From: Anaerophilus nitritigenes
Lineage (GTDB): Bacteria; Bacillota; Clostridia; Peptostreptococcales; Thermotaleaceae
Direction: 5' to 3'
DNA length: 64,000 nucleotides
Assembly: GCF_004138215.1 (NCBI RefSeq)
Contig: NZ_RYYS01000009.1
Location: 62,001-126,000, forward strand
This document shows positions 46,368-54,986 of this stretch, in pieces. Position 1 is the first letter of the stretch; the number at the start of each line of letters is the position of its first letter. The position numbers and the translations under genes were made by a program. Under the pieces are notes generated by a model. The model did no database searches, was not told where the DNA came from, and worked only from the letters and a program-made list of their open reading frames with translations.

Positions 46368-47143
46368 TAAATACTATTAAATATGTTTTTGTATTCTTCG
46401 AAAGTCAAAGATTGAGGTCCATCGCTTAAAGCTTTATCAGGATTTGGATGAACTTCTACCATAATACCATTGGCTCCTGCTGCAATAGAAGCTTTTGTCA
46501 TAGGAGCAATAAGTTTTTTGATACCTGTTCCATGACTTGGATCCACGATAATAGGAAGACCTGTTTCTTCTTTCATGATAGGAATACAAGATAAATCTAA
46601 TGTGTTTCTTGTATAGGTTTCAAAGGTTCTTATACCTCTTTCACAAAGGATAATTTGATTATTTCCATTAGATGCAATATATTCAGCGGCCATAATCCAT
46701 TCTTTGAGGGTAGCACTCATTCCTCTTTTTAAAAGAATAGGTTTATTTACTGTCCCTAATGTTTTTAAAAGAGGGTAGTTATACATATTTCTAGATCCAA
46801 TCTGAATCATATCTACATATTCTAAAGCAATATCTAGATATTTTTCTTCCATAATTTCTGTAACAATAGGAAGATCTACTTTATCTCCAGCTTCTTTTAA
46901 AAGCTTTAGTCCCTCAACTTCAAGACCTTGAAAGTCATAAGGGCTTGTTCTTGGTTTAAATACTCCACCTCTTAAAATGTCTACTCCAATTTTTTTTAGA
47001 GTGGTTGCAGATTCAAATATTTGTTCTTTTGATTCTACAGAACAAGGACCTGCGATCCAAACAGGAGGATGATTTGCTCCTATTTTTATATTTTTTATAG
47101 AGACAATAATCTCTTTTCCTGTTAATATACGTGCATTATTCAT
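46367..47143 (-). CDS. aroF: 3-deoxy-7-phosphoheptulonate (DAHP) synthase, type I-beta
   Basis: First enzyme of the shikimate pathway: condenses phosphoenolpyruvate and erythrose 4-phosphate. 258 aa, short form without a regulatory ACT or chorismate-mutase domain, like Thermotoga/Bacillus KDO8PS-type enzymes. Motifs WIAGPCSVES, GGVFKPRTSPYDFQG, KPILLKRGMSAT, ILCERGIRTFE and VDPSHGTG. The ATG overlaps the folK stop by 8 bases. Its place at the end of a folate operon suggests it raises chorismate supply for p-aminobenzoate. Confidence 0.95.
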   Translation of the reverse strand: MNNARILTGKEIIVSIKNIKIGANHPPVWIAGPCSVESKEQIFESATTLKKIGVDILRGGVFKPRTSPYDFQGLEVEGLKLLKEAGDKVDLPIVTEIMEEKYLDIALEYVDMIQIGSRNMYNYPLLKTLGTVNKPILLKRGMSATLKEWIMAAEYIASNGNNQIILCERGIRTFETYTRNTLDLSCIPIMKEETGLPIIVDPSHGTGIKKLIAPMTKASIAAGANGIMVEVHPNPDKALSDGPQSLTFEEYKNIFNSI

Positions 47144-47615
47144 AACAAACCTTCCTAATCTCTTCTTTTTTCATATTTTTTACAATATCTTTGATAGGCT
47201 TTTGATCAATCATTAAATCTTTATTGATTTCTAATAAAGGAATCATAACAAAAGCTCTTTCAATCATCCTAGGATGAGGAATAGTTAATTTTTCATCATT
47301 CATATAGATATTTTCATAAAGTAAAATATCTATATCTATCGTTCTAGGACCCCATCTTATGATTCTCTTTCTTTTTAATTTTTGTTCAATTTCTTGACAA
47401 TATAAAAGAAGTTCATAAGGGTTTAAGGAGGTTTCAATTTGGATAGCCATATTTAAAAACCAGTCTTGATCTGTATATCCTACAGGTTCTGTTTCGTAAT
47501 AAGAAGATACAGAAACGATGTGTACAGATTCACTTTCTAAATATTTTAAAGCATTTTCTATATTTTCTTTTTTATTTCCCAAATTACTTCCTAAACTTAA
47601 ATAGGCCTTATTCAT
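47136..47615 (-). CDS. folK: HMP-dihydropterin pyrophosphokinase
   Basis: Transfers pyrophosphate from ATP to 6-hydroxymethyl-7,8-dihydropterin. 159 aa: AYLSLGSNLGNKKENI, YYETEPVG, FLNMAIQIET and GPRTIDIDILLYENI are the conserved blocks. Overlaps folB by 8 bases at its start (ATGAATAA) and aroF by 8 bases at its end. Confidence 0.97.
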   Translation of the reverse strand: MNKAYLSLGSNLGNKKENIENALKYLESESVHIVSVSSYYETEPVGYTDQDWFLNMAIQIETSLNPYELLLYCQEIEQKLKRKRIIRWGPRTIDIDILLYENIYMNDEKLTIPHPRMIERAFVMIPLLEINKDLMIDQKPIKDIVKNMKKEEIRKVCYE

Positions 47616-47973
47616 TTCTTTTTCTCCTTATTTCAACTCCCATATAATCAAATATTCCTTCTACAGGAGCTTGAGGTTTTTTAATGATAGTATGGATCTT
47701 TTGTACTAATGGAAAAGAAGTAAAAATTTCTTTTGTAATATTTTCAGCTAAAGCTTCTATTAAAGAAAATCTTTTATTTTCCACGATTTCTTTTACTAAT
47801 ATATAAACTTCTCCGTAATGAATAGTATCTTTTACAGAGTCTGTTTGACCTGCTTTTTTTAAATCTGCACAAAGCTCTATATCTATAAAGAATTTTTGAC
47901 CTAATTTATTTTCCTCAGGCAATGCACCGTGATAGCCATAAAAGCTAAGGTTTTTCATGATTATTTTATCCAT
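47608..47973 (-). CDS. folB: Dihydroneopterin aldolase
   Basis: Cleaves dihydroneopterin to hydroxymethyl-dihydropterin. 121 aa, with FYGYHGALPEENKLGQKFFI, YGEVYILVKEI, SLIEALAENI and KKPQAPVEGIFDYMGV. The frame also allows a GTG at 47982, but AAAGGG and the ATG at 47973 are better placed; that start overlaps the folP stop by 8 bases (ATGGATAA). Confidence 0.96.
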   Translation of the reverse strand: MDKIIMKNLSFYGYHGALPEENKLGQKFFIDIELCADLKKAGQTDSVKDTIHYGEVYILVKEIVENKRFSLIEALAENITKEIFTSFPLVQKIHTIIKKPQAPVEGIFDYMGVEIRRKRNE

Positions 47974-48793
47974 GATAATCACCCTTTATAATGGCATCAG
48001 CTACTTTTACAGCTCTTATATTTTCAACGATATCATGAACTCGTAGTATATCGACACCCTTCATTATTCCTATAACGGATGTAGCAATGGTTCCTTCCAC
48101 CCTCTCTTTTGGAGGAAGATCAAGAATTTTCCCGATCATGGATTTTCTAGAGGTTCCTAATAAAATAGGATAGCCCATATTTTTTATTTCATCTAGTCTT
48201 GAAATGACATGTATATTTTGCTCTGATGTTTTCCCAAAACCAATTCCTGGATCTAAGATGATATTTTCTTCTTTAATACCAGCTTGCGTTCCTATATGAA
48301 TAGATTTTTCAAAAAAAGAGCAAATTTCTTCTATGATATCTTTTTTATATTCAGTTGTGTCTTGATTGTGCATAATAACAATAGGCACATTATATTTTGC
48401 AACTATTTTAGCCATATTAGGATCTTTTTGAAGCCCCCATATATCATTGATCATATGAGCGCCTACTTTTAGTACTTCCTCTGCTACACTAGCTTTATAG
48501 GTATCTACAGAAATGGGAGCATTTACTTCTTTGACAAGTTTTTTGACTATAGGAAGTACTCTTTTTAATTCTTCTTCACTACTTACTTTTGTATGTCCAG
48601 GTCTTGTAGATTCTCCACCGATGTCAATAAAATCTGCTTGATTTAAAACCATTTCCTTTGCATGATCTATAGCATCTTCTACATTTATATAGTCTCCTCC
48701 ATCTGAAAAAGAATCAGGAGTTACATTGAGAATACCCATGATATATGTTTTTTTTCCTAATGGAAAATTATAATCTCTACATCTGATACCCAT
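47966..48793 (-). CDS. folP: Dihydropteroate synthase
   Basis: Joins p-aminobenzoate to the pterin pyrophosphate; target of sulfonamides. 275 aa TIM barrel: MGILNVTPDSFSDGG, IDIGGESTRPGH, APISVDTYKASVAEE, MINDIWGLQ, ILDPGIGFGKT, LLGTSRKSMIG and RVHDIVENI. Starts 12 bases after the folE stop. It receives pABA, which may also come from the neighbouring AbgT/M20 pair. Confidence 0.97.
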   Translation of the reverse strand: MGIRCRDYNFPLGKKTYIMGILNVTPDSFSDGGDYINVEDAIDHAKEMVLNQADFIDIGGESTRPGHTKVSSEEELKRVLPIVKKLVKEVNAPISVDTYKASVAEEVLKVGAHMINDIWGLQKDPNMAKIVAKYNVPIVIMHNQDTTEYKKDIIEEICSFFEKSIHIGTQAGIKEENIILDPGIGFGKTSEQNIHVISRLDEIKNMGYPILLGTSRKSMIGKILDLPPKERVEGTIATSVIGIMKGVDILRVHDIVENIRAVKVADAIIKGDYHG

Positions 48794-48805
48794 TATTATT
48801 CCCCC

Positions 48806-49366
48806 TTACCATTTGATTAATGAAAGAGCTTCTGATCTGGCTTTAACATCTTTTTGAAAAAGACCTCTTACAGCAGATGTAACTGTTTTAGATCCGGGTT
48901 TTTTAATTCCTCTCATAGTCATACACATATGTTCAGCTTCTACTACTACAATGACTCCATAGGGGTTTAAATTTTGTACTAAAGCATCTGCAATAGAAGC
49001 AGTAAGTCTCTCTTGCAGTTGAGGTTGTTTTGCCACGGTATCTACAACTCTTGCCAATTTACTAAGGCCTGTAAGCTTTCCGTCTCTAGGAAGATAACCT
49101 ACATGAGCTTTTCCAAAGAAAGGTACAAAATGATGTTCACACATAGAGTAAAAAGGAATATCTTTTACCAAAACCAATTCATCATGTTTTTCTTCTTGAA
49201 AAAATATTTCCAAGTGTTTTTTTGGATCGTCATGAAGACCTGAAAATATTTCTTCATACATCTTAGCAATTCTTTTAGGTGTATCTTTTAGACCTTCTCT
49301 ATCAGGATTTTCTCCAATAGCTAATAAAATTTCACGTACAGCTTTTTCTATTCTTGGCTTGTCCAT
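48806..49366 (-). CDS. folE: GTP cyclohydrolase I
   Basis: Opens GTP to dihydroneopterin triphosphate. 186 aa with Zn ligands in [17 protein letters not shown] and [14 protein letters not shown], plus [29 protein letters not shown] precedes the ATG. With folP, folB and folK it covers all but the triphosphate-removal and final ligase steps of dihydrofolate synthesis. Confidence 0.97.
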   Translation of the reverse strand: MDKPRIEKAVREILLAIGENPDREGLKDTPKRIAKMYEEIFSGLHDDPKKHLEIFFQEEKHDELVLVKDIPFYSMCEHHFVPFFGKAHVGYLPRDGKLTGLSKLARVVDTVAKQPQLQERLTASIADALVQNLNPYGVIVVVEAEHMCMTMRGIKKPGSKTVTSAVRGLFQKDVKARSEALSLIKW

Positions 49367-49389
49367 ATAAATCCCTCTTTTCTAAAGAA

Positions 49390-49869
49390 TTAATAAGTTA
49401 AAATAGGCTTTTCTTGATTTATAAAATTTTTGCAATTTTGTATGGCTTTACAAGTAAAGCAGTTACGAGAAGATTTATCACTTTCATAGATGATTTCATC
49501 TAGTAAAGTCTTTTGTAAGTCTTTTTGCCTATGAGCAAATATGGCATGAATAATTTGTTTAGATTCCTTTTGATTAAAATCTGTTTGAATCAATATATTT
49601 TCTGATAGTTGTGCACTGACTATAGCATGATCTGTTTTATCTTTATATTCTTTCCATCTTCCTATATCGTGAAGCAGTGCTGCTGCATAAATAATTTCCT
49701 TGGGAATAGAAAGTTTTTTTTCTAAGTTTAGTATATATGCAATTCTAGCTACATCCAAAGCATGAGATAAATCATGATGACAAAATACACGTTTTTTTTC
49801 TGCTTCTTCATTTTGTTTAAGATAGCTTATATATTCTGAATTTGTAAGTATTTTATTGATTCGATTCAT
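49390..49869 (-). CDS. HD-domain phosphohydrolase-like protein at the head of the folate operon
   Basis: About 159 aa. HD residues: HHDLSHALDVARIAY, ALLHDIGRWKEY, DHAIVSAQLSEN. Near the end there is a small cysteine group (NCFTCKAIQNC). HD proteins hydrolyse phosphoesters; placed before folE it could act on a pterin or nucleotide phosphate, for example the dihydroneopterin triphosphate step for which no gene is seen, but this is speculation. The start is uncertain: ATG 49869 is chosen, TTG 49881 is possible. Confidence 0.75.
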   Translation of the reverse strand: MNRINKILTNSEYISYLKQNEEAEKKRVFCHHDLSHALDVARIAYILNLEKKLSIPKEIIYAAALLHDIGRWKEYKDKTDHAIVSAQLSENILIQTDFNQKESKQIIHAIFAHRQKDLQKTLLDEIIYESDKSSRNCFTCKAIQNCKNFINQEKPILTY

Positions 49870-49899
49870 GAAAGTATTCAATCCTTTCTATTTACATCT

Positions 49900-49928
49900 A
49901 TTATATATATTCTTCTATATTCTATCAA
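49900..49928 (-). promoter_or_regulatory. Promoter of the HD-folE-P-B-K-aroF operon
   Basis: On the minus strand TTGATA (49928-49923), 17 bases, TATAAT (49905-49900). Confidence 0.8.
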
Positions 49929-50056
49929 CTTATGTAAAAGAATATATAGTGTTTTTTTAATGTCTCTGAAATAATAGTAGATTCTATTTCATTTAGTATT
50001 TTTTGTACAATAATTTTATACTAGGGAAAGCAGAAATGATTTGCAATAAAAAATAA

Positions 50057-50086
50057 AATTAAATAGGACCTAAGACCTATTTAATT
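50057..50086. repeat. 11-bp inverted repeat in the 49882-50200 intergenic region
   Basis: AATTAAATAGG (50057-50067) and CCTATTTAATT (50076-50086) with an 8-base loop. This 319-base gap otherwise holds the minus-strand folate promoter, this hairpin and the large palindrome at 50097-50149; no coding frame is evident. Confidence 0.5.
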
Positions 50087-50096
50087 AGGCTTATAG

Positions 50097-50149
50097 ACAA
50101 GTTATAATTTATTGAAAATGATTATCGTTTTCAATAAATTATAACTTGT
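50097..50149 (+). promoter_or_regulatory. Promoter inside a 22-bp palindrome with Fur-like box
   Basis: Perfect 22-bp arms (50097-50118 and 50128-50149) flank TGATTATCG. TTGAAA (50112-50117), 17 bases, TAAATT (50135-50140) can serve as the promoter of the GLUG gene. The Fur-like dyad AAATGAT-T-ATCGTTT (50116-50130) sits at the centre, in the same place relative to -35/-10 as in the promoter at 37712. Confidence 0.55.
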
Positions 50150-50200
50150 TGTATTTTATAGAAAACGATAAAATCACATTTTAATAAGGAGGAGTTTATA

Positions 50201-51925
50201 TTGCAAGTAAAAAACATATTTAATAAAAAAATGTTTCTACTGTTATCTTTTTCTATGCTATTAATTTCATTTATGGGAATGAATACATGGGCAGCTTCTG
50301 ATTTTGCATCTGGGGATGGTTCTAAAGAAAAACCTTATGAAATTAAAACGGAAGCACAATTGAATAAAATTCATGATCATTTAGATAAGAATTTTATTTT
50401 AACATCAGATATTATACTAACAAAAGATTTTGAACCTATTGGAACTTACGAAAAAACAAAAGATGGAATAGATACGGCAAAAGCTTTTACAGGTTTTTTT
50501 GATGGAAATGGTCATAGTATATCTAATTTGGTGATCAATCAAGGAAATAAAGATTATATTGGTTTTTTTGGAGTTGTATCTGGAGATCATCAAAAAAAGG
50601 CAATTATTAAAAATCTCAATATTTCTGGGAGTAAAATAAATGGAGCGAATAATGTGGCTGCTATTGTTGGTTTTGCATATGATAATGTAGATATTGAGAA
50701 TGTACATTTGATAGATTCTAATTTAATAGTAGGGAAGGATTCTATAGCAGGTATTGTTGGAAAAACAGAAAAATCTGTTCGTATTCATAATAGCTCTTCA
50801 CGTTGTGAGATAAAAGGAGAAGAAGGATTAGGTGGAATAATTGGTTTTATTTCTAAAGATACTATTGTTAGCAATAGTAATACAAATAGTAAAATTACTG
50901 GTGTAGGTCATATTGGAGGGTTTGCTGGTAGAGTGTATGGGAAAATTGATCATTCTTTTGCCAATGCAATTGTTATAGCTGTTGGGGATGATCATGATGC
51001 AGCAGGTTTGGTAGGAACGTTGTTTAATGGAGGAAAAATAAGTGATTGCTATGCATTAGGAAAAGTAAAAGGATTTACTAATGTGGGAGGTCTTGTAGGT
51101 AGAACGCTTAACTATTATCCTGAAGGAATAGTACCTCCTAATCCAAAACCAAGTCCATCTATTATCAACTCATATGCTGATGTAGAAGTACAAGGAGTTT
51201 CTTTAGTAGGTGGATTGATAGGATATATAAAAGAAAATTCAATAGTTGAAAATTGTTATGCTTTAGGCAATATAACTTTGATTGAAGATGTGAAACCCAT
51301 AGACTCAGTAGCTGTAGGAAGTCATGGTGGAGGTTTAATAGGTAAAGTAGATGCAAGTAGTAAGATCATAGGGTGCAGAAGTTTTGGATCAGTATCAGGT
51401 GATGAAGGTATTGCAGGGTTAGTTGGATTTTTAGGGGATGGATGCATTATTAAGAATAGTTCTTCGAGTAGCAATGTAACAGGTAAAGGTCATATAGGAG
51501 GCTTAGTTGGGCGATGCTATGGAAATATTGACAATTGCTACACAACTGGAAATATAACATTAATTGGAGATGATCATGACGCAGCTGGTATTGCAGGAAC
51601 TTTATTTAATAATGGTTCAGTTCAAAATTCTTATGCAATAGGTACAATTAGTGGACATGAAAATATCGGGGGAATTGTTGCTAGAACTATTGTTTATTAC
51701 AAAGAAGGGGAAAATGTTCCTGCTACAATACCTACTCAAAAGATATACAACTGTGAGTTTTATGGATCTGTAAAAGGTGATCTAAATGTAGGAGGTATTG
51801 TAGGGTTTGCACAAAAAAACGCTAATATTATTGAAAATAAAAATTATGGATACATATCAAGTAAAGACCAATCAACTTTGGGATGGATCGCAGGGAAAGT
51901 AGATAAAGGTGCTGTTATCCATTAA
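50201..51925 (+). CDS. Secreted GLUG-repeat protein
   Basis: 574 aa. Signal peptide (KKMFLLLSFSMLLISFMGMN, cleavage near TWAASD), then a repetitive beta-helix-like domain of GLUG units (for example HIGGFAGRVYGKID, NVGGLVGRT, LVGGLIGYI). The two halves are internally duplicated: GDDHDAAGLVGTLFNGGKIS near residue 265 recurs as GDDHDAAGIAGTLFNNGSVQ about 195 residues later. No LPXTG, S-layer or other anchor is visible. TTG start after AAGGAGGAG. GLUG proteins are often adhesins or peptidases with such stalks; no catalytic domain is seen. Possibly iron-regulated. Confidence 0.88.
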   Translation: MQVKNIFNKKMFLLLSFSMLLISFMGMNTWAASDFASGDGSKEKPYEIKTEAQLNKIHDHLDKNFILTSDIILTKDFEPIGTYEKTKDGIDTAKAFTGFFDGNGHSISNLVINQGNKDYIGFFGVVSGDHQKKAIIKNLNISGSKINGANNVAAIVGFAYDNVDIENVHLIDSNLIVGKDSIAGIVGKTEKSVRIHNSSSRCEIKGEEGLGGIIGFISKDTIVSNSNTNSKITGVGHIGGFAGRVYGKIDHSFANAIVIAVGDDHDAAGLVGTLFNGGKISDCYALGKVKGFTNVGGLVGRTLNYYPEGIVPPNPKPSPSIINSYADVEVQGVSLVGGLIGYIKENSIVENCYALGNITLIEDVKPIDSVAVGSHGGGLIGKVDASSKIIGCRSFGSVSGDEGIAGLVGFLGDGCIIKNSSSSSNVTGKGHIGGLVGRCYGNIDNCYTTGNITLIGDDHDAAGIAGTLFNNGSVQNSYAIGTISGHENIGGIVARTIVYYKEGENVPATIPTQKIYNCEFYGSVKGDLNVGGIVGFAQKNANIIENKNYGYISSKDQSTLGWIAGKVDKGAVIH

Positions 51926-51970
51926 AAATTAATTTACTAGTGTAAAGGTTTTGCTTTTGAGACAAGTTAG

Positions 51971-52032
51971 AAACAAATAAAATCACAATCTTGCAATAAT
52001 CTGCTAGAGGGTGATTTTATTTGTTTTTAAAA
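51971..52032 (+). terminator. Terminator after the GLUG gene
   Basis: A perfect 16-bp stem (51971-51986 with 52011-52026) with a 24-base loop, followed by TTAAAA. Confidence 0.75.
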
Positions 52033-52142
52033 TAAGCTTTTTTACTCTTTGTGAAATTGTATACTTTATAAAATTTTGGATAAATATATGTTAGAATATA
52101 CATAAGAAAAGAAACGAATAAAGAAGGGTAGTGGATTGTTAC

Positions 52143-52883
52143 ATGAAAAATATCAAATTAGAAATAGAATATGATGGAAGTAGATATAATGGATGGCAAA
52201 AGTTAGGGAATAATCAAAATACCATCCAAGGAAAAATAGAAGAAGTACTTTCTAAAATGACAAAAGAAAATATAGAAATTATAGGATCAGGAAGAACAGA
52301 TGCAGGAGTTCATGCTATATCTCAAATCGCAAATTTTAAAACAAGTACAGATATGAACATATATGAAATCAAAGATTATTGTAATGAATATCTTCCACAA
52401 GACATTGTAATCAAAAGAATAGAAGAAGTAGATGAAAGGTTTCATGCAAGATACAATGCGAAAGGGAAAAAATATCTTTATAGAATATGGAATGGACATA
52501 CGCCAACAGCTTTTCATAGGAAATATACTTACTATATAAAAGAACCTCTTTATATAGATCGTATGAAAAAAGCTAGTAAATATTTTATTGGGGAACATGA
52601 TTTTAAATCTTTTTGTTCGTCTAAGTCTAAAAAGAAGAAAACGGTAAGAGAAATTTATGAAATAGACATAGAGAAAATAGGACCAGAAATAAACATAGTA
52701 TTTTATGGAAATGGATTTTTATATAATATGGTTCGAATTATAGTAGGAACTTTGATAGAAGTTGGACAAGGAAAAAGAGATATTCATTCTATTGAAGAAA
52801 TATTAAACTTAAAATCTAGAGAAGAAGCAGGAGTAACTGCACCAGCTCAAGGACTTTTCTTATACGAGGTATACTATGATTAA
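52143..52883 (+). CDS. truA: tRNA pseudouridine(38-40) synthase
   Basis: 246 aa. IGSGRTDAGVHAISQIANF carries the catalytic Asp; NIKLEIEYDGSRYNGWQ, RFHARYNAKGKKYLYRI, DFKSFC and GNGFLYNMVRIIVGTL are conserved. The frame is open from the GTG at 52131, but the canonical N-terminus MKNIKLEIEYDG starts at the ATG 52143. Monocistronic. Confidence 0.97.
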   Translation: MKNIKLEIEYDGSRYNGWQKLGNNQNTIQGKIEEVLSKMTKENIEIIGSGRTDAGVHAISQIANFKTSTDMNIYEIKDYCNEYLPQDIVIKRIEEVDERFHARYNAKGKKYLYRIWNGHTPTAFHRKYTYYIKEPLYIDRMKKASKYFIGEHDFKSFCSSKSKKKKTVREIYEIDIEKIGPEINIVFYGNGFLYNMVRIIVGTLIEVGQGKRDIHSIEEILNLKSREEAGVTAPAQGLFLYEVYYD

Positions 52884-52916
52884 GGATTTGTAGAAAAAAC
52901 TACAAATCTTTTTTTG
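52884..52916 (+). terminator. Terminator after truA
   Basis: GGATTTGTAG (52884-52893), loop of six A, CTACAAATC (52900-52908), then T7. Confidence 0.9.
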
Positions 52917-52966
52917 TGTATAGGTAAAATTAATGAAGTTATAGAGAATATATATGAGGATAATTA

Positions 52967-52995
52967 TTGACAAATCCTATCAAAAAAAATATAAT
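52967..52995 (+). promoter_or_regulatory. Consensus promoter of potABCD
   Basis: TTGACA (52967-52972), exactly 17 bases, TATAAT (52990-52995). Start near 53002, which rules out the open-frame start at 52954 for potA. Confidence 0.9.
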
Positions 52996-53103
52996 GAAAT
53001 AGTTTTAGTCCTAATAAACTTTAAGGTTAGAAATACTAAATATTTATTTTTTATAAAAAGCGTACAAATAAGTAATTATAAAAGAAAAGGGAGGGTTATG
53101 AGT

Positions 53104-54147
53104 ATGCAAGATTATATCATTGAATTAAGAGGTATTACAAAGAGTTTTGGAGACAAGGAAGTATTAGGGCATATAGATTTGAGCATAAAGCCTAAAGAAT
53201 TTATAACCCTTTTAGGACCGAGTGGTTGTGGAAAAACTACAACACTAAGAATTATAGGAGGATTTGAGCAGTCTACAAAAGGAGATTTGTATTTTGAAGG
53301 AGAAAGAATTAATGAGGTACCTCCCTTTAAGAGGCAAATCAATACAGTTTTTCAGAGATATGCTCTTTTTCCACATATAAATGTCTTTGAAAATATAGCT
53401 TTTGGATTAAAAATAAAAAAGATGGAAGAATTTTTAATTGAAGAAAAAGTAAAGGAAATGTTAAAGCTTGTAAATTTAGTAGGGTTTGAAAAAAGGAAAA
53501 TAAATTCATTAAGTGGAGGGCAACAGCAAAGAATTGCGATTGCAAGAGCATTAGTAAATGAACCTAGAGTTCTTTTGTTAGATGAACCTTTAGGAGCATT
53601 AGATTTAAAATTAAGAAAAGAAATGCAAATAGAATTAAAAAAGATACAACAAAGGGTAGGTATTACTTTTATATATGTTACTCATGATCAAGAAGAAGCC
53701 CTTACCATGTCAGATCGAGTGATTGTTATGAGTGAAGGAGAAATTCAACAAATAGGTAATCCAGAAGATATTTATAATGAGCCTGTAAATCGATTTGTTG
53801 CTGATTTTATTGGAGAGGGAAATATTGTAGATGGGATTATGGTCAAAGATTTTGAGGTGAAAATTGAAGAACAATTATTTACATGTGTGGATAAGGGATT
53901 TGAGGAAAATGAACTCATTGAAGTATTAGTAAGACCTGAAGACATAGATATTGTAAAAGAAGAAGAGGGAATGTTAAAAGGAAATGTAAGATCAGTTGTA
54001 TTTAAAGGAGTTCATTATGAAATGGAAATAAAGGATGACAATGGGTTTGTATGGATGGTTCATAGTACAGATATGGCAAAAAAGGGAGAACGAGTAGGAC
54101 TTTTTATTGAACCAGATGCCATACATATTATGAAAAAGGTGGGGTAG
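53104..54147 (+). CDS. potA: Spermidine/putrescine ABC importer, ATPase
   Basis: 347 aa. ABC domain with [54 protein letters not shown] and the switch His in [10 protein letters not shown]-terminal TOBE-like regulatory domain ([12 protein letters not shown]). AGGGAGGG (53088-53095) is 2 bases from the ATG 53098 and 8 from the ATG 53104; the latter is chosen. First gene of a four-gene polyamine operon behind a perfect consensus promoter. Confidence 0.95.
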   Translation: MQDYIIELRGITKSFGDKEVLGHIDLSIKPKEFITLLGPSGCGKTTTLRIIGGFEQSTKGDLYFEGERINEVPPFKRQINTVFQRYALFPHINVFENIAFGLKIKKMEEFLIEEKVKEMLKLVNLVGFEKRKINSLSGGQQQRIAIARALVNEPRVLLLDEPLGALDLKLRKEMQIELKKIQQRVGITFIYVTHDQEEALTMSDRVIVMSEGEIQQIGNPEDIYNEPVNRFVADFIGEGNIVDGIMVKDFEVKIEEQLFTCVDKGFEENELIEVLVRPEDIDIVKEEEGMLKGNVRSVVFKGVHYEMEIKDDNGFVWMVHSTDMAKKGERVGLFIEPDAIHIMKKVG

Positions 54148-54149
54148 AA

Positions 54150-54986
54150 ATGAATAAAAAATGGCTTTCTATACCTTATGCATTATGGTCTTTGATTTTT
54201 AGTATCATCCCAATTATCATTATTACTATATATAGCTTTTGTAAGAGATCTCCTTATGGAAAGATTATTTATGAATTTACTTTAGATAATTATAAACAGT
54301 TTTTAGAACCTATTTATTTAAATGTTTTATGGAGGTCTATTCTTTTGGCAGCTATTAGTACTACGGCTTGTTTGGTGATTGGTTATCCTATGGCTATGAT
54401 TATTTCAAAAACGAGTATAAAAAAAAGAAATGTATTGATTATGTTATTTGTAGTTCCATTATGGACAAATTTTTTGCTTAGAACTTATGCGTGGATGGTT
54501 CTTTTAAGGGATCAAGGAGCGATTAATCAGTTTTTAATATACCTTGGGATCATCAAAGAACCATTACAACTTTTGTATAATCCAGGAGCAGTAGTAATGG
54601 GTATGGTATATAATTTTCTTCCATTTATGGTACTTCCTATTTATTCTGTATTATCTAAAATGGATAATAGTTTAGTAGAAGCTGCTCAAGATTTAGGAGC
54701 GACCTCGGGAGAAGTATTTAGAAAAGTGATATTTCCTCTTAGCATGCCAGGGGTAGTATCAGGACTTATTATGGTGTTTATGCCTGCTGTAAGTACATTT
54801 GTAATTTCTGATTTACTTGGAGGAGGTCAAACTGTACTTTTAGGAAACTTGATTCAAAATCAATTTTTAGTAGCAAGAAATTGGCAGTTCGGTTCTGCTA
54901 TTTCTATGATTATGATGGTACTGATATTAATTGCTATACGTATAAGTAGTAAATATCAAGATGAGGAGGGAGGAGGACTATGGTAA
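54150..54986 (+). CDS. potB: Spermidine/putrescine ABC importer, permease PotB
   Basis: 278 aa, six membrane segments, with the EAA coupling loop EAAQDLGATSGEVFRKVIFPLS. RTYAWMVLLRDQGAIN is typical of PotB. GGTGGGG precedes the ATG two bases after potA stops. Overlaps potC by 7 bases. Confidence 0.95.
   Translation: MNKKWLSIPYALWSLIFSIIPIIIITIYSFCKRSPYGKIIYEFTLDNYKQFLEPIYLNVLWRSILLAAISTTACLVIGYPMAMIISKTSIKKRNVLIMLFVVPLWTNFLLRTYAWMVLLRDQGAINQFLIYLGIIKEPLQLLYNPGAVVMGMVYNFLPFMVLPIYSVLSKMDNSLVEAAQDLGATSGEVFRKVIFPLSMPGVVSGLIMVFMPAVSTFVISDLLGGGQTVLLGNLIQNQFLVARNWQFGSAISMIMMVLILIAIRISSKYQDEEGGGLW

Noticed and set aside
52954-53103. N-terminal extension of potA by about 50 residues
   Set aside because: The perfect consensus promoter at 52967-52995 lies inside it, it has no ribosome site, and PotA proteins start near [11 protein letters not shown].
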